Shown here: one piece after another, positions 18,288-24,433 of the stretch
Numbering within the stretch: position 1 is the stretch's first letter
How the letters are laid out: every line of letters begins with the position of its first letter
Assembly (NCBI GenBank): GCA_009602725.1
Contig: WELB01000091.1
Location: forward strand, 276,301-300,733
DNA: 24,433 nucleotides
Origin: Spirogloea muscicola
Taxonomy: Eukaryota > Streptophyta > Zygnematophyceae > Spirogloeales > Spirogloeaceae
Direction of reading: 5' to 3'
Position numbers and translations under genes: made by a program
Notes under the pieces: generated by a model
The model's input: the letters and a program-made list of their open reading frames with translations, nothing else
Databases searched by the model: none
Told to the model about the DNA's origin: nothing

Positions 18288-18867
18288 CTCTGGACATGGT
18301 GACCTCCAGGATGGTCGCCACTGACTGCTTCCTCTTGAGGAAGTGCAGTGACATTCGTATGGCCTCTGCTGGAGCCTAAGCCAGGGTTTTGCCTCTGATG
18401 AGCACCGACAATGGTGCTCTATTTTTGGGGCCTATCACTCGTGCCTTAATTACCATAAGTGGGGCCTTGATTGCCATTCCGGACCTGGTCACAAAGGAAA
18501 GGTGGGCCACGAAAGCTGGGCTTGCTTGTGCTTGCCAAGCTTGGAGAGCACTGCAGCTCCTGTGCGCTTCTAAGTGCGCTCCTCACACTGAGTGCAAAGC
18601 AAGGTTCATAGCCCCAGAACACATGCTCGCCGCAGCTTGCTGAAACAGCGAGGCGGATATCGACTGGAGAGGGCCCAGGTAGCTCAAAGACGCCCCCATG
18701 AGTCTGCGCCAAACCTTTGCTGGCCCAGATTTCAGTTCAGGTGCCATGACTGCAAGCTTGCATGCACGCGTGATAGTGAGCGAGAGTGAGGAAGAGAAGG
18801 GAGAGAGCGTAAGATGTGGGGAGGGAGGAGTAAGAGGAGGGAAAAGCTATGGTTCGCCAACTTTGCT
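18288..18867. other. Convergent intergenic region between GTF3C3 and WAPL 3' ends
   Basis: Stop codons of the plus-strand GTF3C3 and minus-strand WAPL genes face each other across 580 bp, which should hold both 3' untranslated regions. Small open frames here have no recognisable features. A short inverted repeat, CTTCCTC/GAGGAAG at 18328-18343, lies about 40 bp after the GTF3C3 stop. I did not find a TGTAA polyadenylation signal after the GTF3C3 stop on the plus strand. Confidence 0.6.
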
Positions 18868-21800
18868 TCAGCTCTGGCTCGCTGAGCCTCGGCAAGTGGC
18901 CACCAGCTCCTGCAGGAGGTCCTTGGAGTTGGCTGTCACTGTCCTTAGCTCCACATGGAAGCACTGCCATCACAATCATGTCAGCGCTATCTCAGCTCCA
19001 AATCTCAATTGTCTCGTGAGCATCTTGCGAGCAGCCACGGGGAGCGGGAGCAGGGCTGACCATGAAGCGCTCCACAACAGGTGCCAGGCTGCTCAGGTTG
19101 CCGCCCGGCAGCAGGCTGCTCATCTTGGTCCTTGCCACCCGGCTGCTCCATGTGGGCCAGACAAAAAGTCAGTAGACATTGAGCTCGGAAGCTGCAGTAT
19201 CAACTTCTAACTATCTCCACCTACCTATGAGCAAGACATTGTTGATACAAATACGAAGACTCTCCAACTTCTGGAATATCAGAGATGACGAGTAGCAAAC
19301 GACTGATGCAAGCTACATGGAGCAGAAATACAATGACAGTCATTCTGCTGTAAATCAGCAGGAGCGTAGTGAAAGATAAGGTGATACCTGGCCTTTGAAA
19401 GCAGAGCAAGCAGGAGGGCTGTGTAGGACTCAACAATCATGTCCTCGGCTTCACGTTTGCCCTCTTGATACTGCTCCTCAGCACCCATCTGAGACCCATC
19501 GGTACCCGCCGTCTCAAGCTCGGGGTATCAATAAGGGTCCCTGTCAATCTATGCTACCCTGACTTTCTTGACAGATTGGGAACAATGTTGAAAACCAGAG
19601 GTGAGATGTACATCTGCCGCTTCATTATGGAATGCTTGGATTGAGGGCATACGGAAGCTGTAAGGGACACCGGCTGCGCTTCATCAACAAAACACGTAGT
19701 GCTATGCACCCATTGAATGACTGCCCTTGCCCACAGACTGACCTGCAATTCTGATTCGTTGACTGCTTGTGTAGCATCTCTGGCTCTCTGCTTGCTAAGG
19801 AAGAGGTCACAGAGAAATGACAGAAGCTCAACGCTTGAGCATTCTCCATGCAATTTGCCATTGTCTGGTGCTGGTACTTCCATTCTCGCCAGATTTTCTC
19901 TGTGTGGTAGCAAGACATATACTCCGGGATGAGTACACAGTGCTGTTGGCTGCCAAGTACAAGTAGGACAATGGCAGTGAGGACTGGGTGAACCTGTTGA
20001 CTTCATCCTTTTCCACAAGATTGACAAGCGCTCCAAGGCAAACCACCAGTATATCCACTTCCTCAAACTTGTTACAAGCATGGCAGGTTGCCAGTGAAGC
20101 CTTGCTGTTTGCCCCTCTTCTTTCGACCTCAGCGAGCCGCCTTCCTTGGTTGCAGAAGCATGAGCAACAGCAGCTCAAGATAAGGGAAGAAAGAACAACA
20201 AGCCCTCCACAGGCTGCCACCTGGCCTGTCCCCAGGCTCGTCTCATTGGTCAGGTTCATGAGGACCTAGCCACAGAGGACAATACTTGAATGTGAGTTCA
20301 TGCACTGGTAGAGATAAAATGCCCATATCCTAAACACAGCATGAAAACGGCAATGCACCTTTTCAAAGCCCGCAGCCAATAAACAAAGGTCATGTGAATG
20401 AGAACCGATTGCGGTTTCTAGAAGTTTCTAAACTTCAAAGCCCTTAGTCGTGGCTTTCTAAGTAGTAGTTCTAGAAGAACAGTTTTGCTGGTACAGATAC
20501 TTCAGAGACATAAAGAGCATCACCTTGACTGCAGCCACCAAGCACTCTCCCACAAGCGTGACTTCCTTGCTTCGCTCGTCTTTACAGTCAAGTACATTAT
20601 TAGAGACATTGCCTGCATCATGCTCTAGAAATTTTTGTCTTGAGCGTCCACGTGACAAGCCTGCCGGTGCAGCTTGCTTCACAAACACACGGTGTTCTCC
20701 AGATACTAGTAGAACCGAAGGCGAGAGCATCTTGTCCTCCTGCTTGTCACGCTGCGTGTGCTTGTCTTGCTCACTCTCCGTGCTCAGGGGTGTTGATTGC
20801 GCACTCACAACTCGTCCAGAGAAGTCAGCAAGGCCACTTGAGAATCGCCTCTGCTCAATCTCAGCATTGAAATCCTCTTCAAATGCAAATGGATCATCTG
20901 GTGCATCATCCTCGTGAAGAAGAGTTTTCTTCGGCTCTGGATTCACCTTGATCTTGGCTAATGCACTTCTACCATGTCCTGCTACATCATGGCACAGAGA
21001 ACAGGTCACATCATTCGTTTGCAGACGCAGCCTGCATGTTGAGCAGGCTCTGCATCTGCTCTGAGCATCTGAGGACGCTGGCCATCAGCAGTCATGCCCA
21101 TGTCTAAGATATGATTGTTCATCGTGCGTTTTGCATGCATGCATGGACTACTGCCTGTTGGGCAAGCCTTGAGGCAAAGCAGTCTGCACAGCCACAAACC
21201 TTTAGCTTCTGATCCACCTGTGCTTAATCTTGTGCCTCCACACTTCATATACTTTGCTGATTTCTCATCACTCTCCCTCAGTGGAGAATCTTGCGCCAAG
21301 CCTACTGGTGGGCTCTTTACACTTATGTCCATTGCGCCTCCTTGCAGGGAAGGAGCAGCTTGGCAACAGGTTGCAAGTGAACCATGATTGCCATCCACTG
21401 GTGGAAGGATGCTTCCTCTGCCTCTTCTCTTGGCTCCACCCTGAGAAGCTGCCTTGTGGAAAGATAGCTTGGGAGAATCTTGGAGCACATGTTTCATTCC
21501 TGCATGATTGCTATGGCATATGTCAATTATGTCTTAAATAAGTGATTGGACTGCAGAACCTGGATGCAATGATGGAAATTTTCGGCTACAGCAGTGTGGC
21601 TTTTCAACTACAGCAGTTGATTGCCCCAAGTGGACTTGGGGCAATCATGCATGCTTACGTCTCAGGAAATCAATGACACTTAGGAGAAATGAAATGAACA
21701 GCTCTGGTTGGTCGATGCCATCAGCCTTACTGGCACCCACTTTCATTTCAAGGAGGTGCAACTGCAATAAGAAACATAATGACCATCAGTTCCTGAGTAA

Positions 21801-23910
21801 GGACATAAGAGGTTGAATTGCAGTGATTGTCAAATGCTTCCAAACTATGCTCTTCTGCCAGTTGTGAGCTGACCTGGTTTGCTTGACTGAAGAAACTGAC
21901 ATTCTCCAAGATCCGCATGCAACTCAGGAGCGTCTTCACATCTGTAGACAAAGATACAGTTTGCATGTTCTCTTCACCACTAAGCCTTGCAGAATCCATA
22001 TGGCTTTCCATCCTTTGCTGCACAAGCAGGAACAGCTCTTTGTACTGAAGCAAGCCACTCAGAAAAGTAGCCACAATGAGAGAAATTTTGTCAGGGTCAT
22101 GATGCTTCATATGCATCAGCCAATCCTAGGACAACATGATCAATAACATGCACTACCTGCAGCTCCATCAGGACGCCCCAAGCCATGTCACAAATCTTAG
22201 AAAGTCCTCCCATGATTCGTAACTGCTCCTTCATCTGATGAGACCTCTTGTATGATCCCGGCAAGTCATCTGCCGTTCAACAAGGACAGCCAGGATAAGC
22301 ACTTGAGCATAAGGGTGTGAAGTAGCTAGGCTTTGCTTGTAGGTAGCCATTGGCAGACCTGTAGCAGAAACTTAAAGTAAACAAATGTAAGTAAACAGCA
22401 GAGTGAGGTACACTAGCCTACACCTTCTCAAACGGACTTACCTTCAAACAAAACAGCTGCAGTGCATGTCCTCTCCAGCGTTCTAAGGGCAAGCCAGCGG
22501 ACGTCGACAATCTCCGTTGCTGTTATTTGTGTATCGACTATAGTGCCATCTTTGACTACACTTTCCCCATTGGAGGAATCTTCAGGAGCACAAAGGTAAG
22601 TCTTCAGAGTTGCAATGAACTGCTTGCTAGCAACATCCTCGGCAAGTCCTTCTTGAAGTAGGGAATGTGACAGTGCTGGGGGGCGGAGAAGGCGGAGCAG
22701 GTATGTCAAGCATGCTTCAGAGCTGAAAAAGTCTGCATTGTGTCCCTGCGGATCACTCCCTGCTCTGCATTAGTCAGGACTTATTTGCTCACTCAAGGAG
22801 CACTAGGATGCCTCAGAGCTTATGTATGTTGTGCTAACCCCTTACACAAGCCGAGCGCAAAACACTAGCATCTGACAGGCTATTGTCAATTGACATTCTG
22901 GTCTGAACATCAGCATTGAATCCTTGCGCATTTCCTCAACGGATAACTGCTGAATAGACGAAGTTAGTCCTGAAGTATGTTGCAGGAGCACATGCTTGCA
23001 TGTCTTGACTTACATCACTTGCCAACAGGAACATGATTGCTGCTGCCGCCATAGATACTCCAGGATCATCAGCAGGCACCTGCAATACAGCCTTGAGGAG
23101 AGGCCTCTCCAAGCTGTCCAGACAGACACACATCAGTCAAAGTACAAGAAGAGACGACAAGGTGCTTTGCATCGACATGGCAGCCAGCAGAAGCTTGCAC
23201 TGCAACAGGACGATGGTTACCTACTTGTTTTTCTGCAGCATCTCCCTCCTCCTCCTTGATGCGCAAATCTGTGCCAGCGTTGTGAGGCTTGCTCGCACCA
23301 CGCGAACAGGCTGGCCTAGCTTCAGACCTCCAAGAGCAAAAGTAGCCTCATCCATATGCTCCAGGATCTCGCCTGACTCTTGAGCTTCAATCAATGTTGC
23401 CATCTTAGAGCCCGTCCTCTCCAGAGCCTTTCTTCGACCAGAGTCCACCACTTTCTCCTTGCTAGGCCCTGGTTGCTGCGTGAATGAGCTGATTGATGTA
23501 AGCCACGATGCACATAGCGCCTCTCTGCCAACCTCAAGTTCTGTACCTGCACCTCTCTTGGTGCTACCCTTGCCGTTGAATGTAAATCCTGTTGCAGCAT
23601 TCTCGTTACGCGTCACGGTTTGCGGCAGCCTGGGGTCGACGCCTGCCTCCTTTGGGCCTGTCTTCTCTTTGAGAGCCGGCCTCGAGGACAATGGCAGGAG
23701 TGAAGCGAACTCGTCTTCGTCAAGCGGCTCTGAGTCAATGAGCTCATTCTGGCTGTCGTGATCACGCCACAGGGCCTCCAGATGATCGTTGGCTTCCGGC
23801 AGCTGTTCTGCCGGCTCGTCTAGCTCCTGTGATCCCCCATACGACTCTTGGGATGAGGGGTCCTGCGACTGAGAGCCGCCACGCCGTCGCTTGTACGTCC
23901 TCACAATCAT
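18868..23910 (-). CDS. WAPL: WAPL, cohesin-release factor (complete, 13 exons)
   Basis: Nuclear protein that opens the cohesin ring to release sister chromatids and chromatin loops. Exons in transcript order: 23225-23910, 23014-23113, 22442-22745, 22157-22269, 21874-22125, 21659-21761, 21010-21499, 20524-20965, 19994-20265, 19743-19899, 19388-19518, 19061-19142, 18868-18963, about 1075 codons. It starts MIVRTYKRRRGG, like plant WAPL. The conserved domain opens near residue 170 (TLIEAQESGEILEHMDEATF) with LTTLAQICASR. Later landmarks, in plant order, are MKEQLRIMGGLSK, SCMRILENVSFFSQANQ, DDPFAFEEDF, MNLTNETSLGTGQVAACGGL, LGALVNLVEKDEVNR, EGKREAEDMIVESYTALLLA and LPGGNLSSLAPVVERF. The region from 21499 to 20965 is low complexity, as in other WAPLs. 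Its internal junction (a 44-nt intron 20966-21009) is the least certain; an alternative 80-nt intron ending ATCAAG also keeps frame. The acceptor at 19519-19520 (CCCGAG) is weak. Confidence 0.94.
21579..21622. repeat. 22-bp imperfect tandem repeat in a WAPL intron
   Basis: Two head-to-tail units (21579-21600 and 21601-21622) share TTTTC and CTACAGCAGT. They lie in the WAPL intron 21500-21658, immediately next to a perfect hairpin. Confidence 0.65.
21618..21647. repeat. Perfect 13-bp-stem hairpin in a WAPL intron
   Basis: TGATTGCCCCAAG (21618-21630), loop TGGA, then the exact reverse complement CTTGGGGCAATCA (21635-21647). It sits just inside the donor side of the intron between WAPL exons 21659-21761 and 21010-21499. 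Transcribed RNA would fold into a stable stem-loop. Function unknown. Confidence 0.9.
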
Positions 23911-24313
23911 GCCCGCTCATGTCTCTAGGCTTCTAGCACTGCGGCCGCTTTGGTGCCAGCCCGGGGTGCAAATCTGCGAATTTCAGTATGTGCAATGTAC
24001 AATGGACTCCCCCAGCGGCAACCACGCGCCAGCGTCCGGCCACATTGCACGTCGTCCGCCCTGAGGTGACTTGGTTTGTTTGCGAGCGCAGCGGCTCTGC
24101 TCTACACGGCTGAGGGTTAGGCAGCTGTGCGTGTCGCCCTGCCGCGACCGGCGCCTCCGCAGCGACAGGCGGCTGACCATGCAGGCGCTCGGACGCCAGT
24201 AGGTGGATGACACCGAGCGATTGGGAAATTGGAGCACTGGAGACTTGCGGACTCCAGTAATGCGGCTCTGGGAGCCCCGGGGGTTGCCGGCGTGAGCCGC
24301 GGGCGGCGGCCCC

Positions 24314-24348
<35 letters not shown>

Positions 24349-24349
24349 C
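23911..24349. promoter_or_regulatory. Divergent promoter region between WAPL and the right-edge gene
   Basis: The 439 bp between the WAPL start (minus) and the ATG at 24350 (plus) should contain promoters and 5' leaders for both. GC content rises sharply toward the plus-strand start, where a (CGG)11 tract ends 2 bp before the ATG. I see no clear TATA box. One minus-strand open frame (23983-24351) is a poly-Ala shadow of the CGG tract. Confidence 0.6.
24315..24347. repeat. (CGG)11 trinucleotide microsatellite
   Basis: Eleven uninterrupted CGG units ending immediately upstream of the start codon at 24350. It would be in the 5' leader, next to the start codon. It mirrors the CCG tract at 466-501 upstream of the left-edge gene. 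Confidence 0.9.
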
Positions 24350-24433
24350 ATGGCGGACCTGCGTGAGGCGGTGGAGCAGGAGCGCGACGGTGTGCTTGCA
24401 GAGGCCCTGCGCGCGCGGCGCGGCGGGGCAGCT
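24350..24433 (+). CDS. Unidentified protein, first 28 codons, cut by the right edge
   Basis: The ATG at 24350-24352, in a good eukaryotic context (GCC before, G after), opens a frame that stays open to the edge. It begins MADLREAVEQERDGVLAEAL, a charged, probably helical start, and then becomes Arg/Gly/Ala-rich. Too little is present to name a family. The frame is supported by its ordinary amino-acid mix straight after a GC microsatellite and by its head-to-head position with WAPL. Confidence 0.5.
   Translation, partial: MADLREAVEQERDGVLAEALRARRGGAA

Overview
This window looks like nuclear DNA of a green alga (Viridiplantae, probably a chlorophyte; the lineage below that is a guess). The proteins match land-plant families best, genes are split into many short exons by GT-AG introns, TTTAGGG-type (plant and green-algal) telomere-like repeats occur inside the sequence, and GC-rich, trinucleotide-repeat-rich gene starts alternate with more balanced introns. 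There is nothing prokaryotic: no operons, CRISPR arrays or insertion sequences. Gene models were built by hand from reading frame, splice-site phase and remembered family motifs. No alignment program was run.

Layout: (1) 1-265, minus: first part of an unidentified protein that runs off the left edge, with a very GC-rich 5' flank to about 1.1 kb. (2) 2038-7224, minus: a complete 16-exon PIG-W/GWT1 gene (inositol acyltransferase of GPI-anchor synthesis), 458 codons. (3) 7225-8338: intergenic, with a dispersed repeat, a 28-bp tandem repeat, a telomere-like tract and a TATA-like site. (4) 8339-10844, minus: a 6-exon RRM protein with a plastid-transit-like N-terminus, resembling plant RBD1-type RNA-binding proteins, about 519 codons. 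(5) 10845-11042: a 198-bp head-to-head promoter region holding a perfect match to the RNA polymerase III B-box. (6) 11043-18287, plus: a 19-exon TFIIIC subunit (GTF3C3/TFIIIC102/Tfc4 family), 1082 codons, with a very acidic N-terminus and TPR repeats. (7) 18288-18867: convergent 3' region. (8) 18868-23910, minus: a 13-exon WAPL cohesin-release factor, about 1075 codons. (9) 23911-24349: divergent promoter region with a CGG repeat. (10) 24350-24433, plus: first 28 codons of an unidentified protein.

The genes are independent housekeeping functions: GPI anchors in the ER, probable plastid RNA metabolism, Pol III transcription and cohesin dynamics. I see no dedicated new multi-gene system. The most notable signal is the B-box between the TFIIIC subunit gene and its head-to-head neighbour, which suggests TFIIIC could bind at its own subunit's promoter. 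Others are a duplicated decoy splice acceptor in the TFIIIC gene, candidate introns of 36-45 nt among introns of 100-470 nt, perfect intronic hairpins, and opposed telomere-like tracts around most of the RRM gene.
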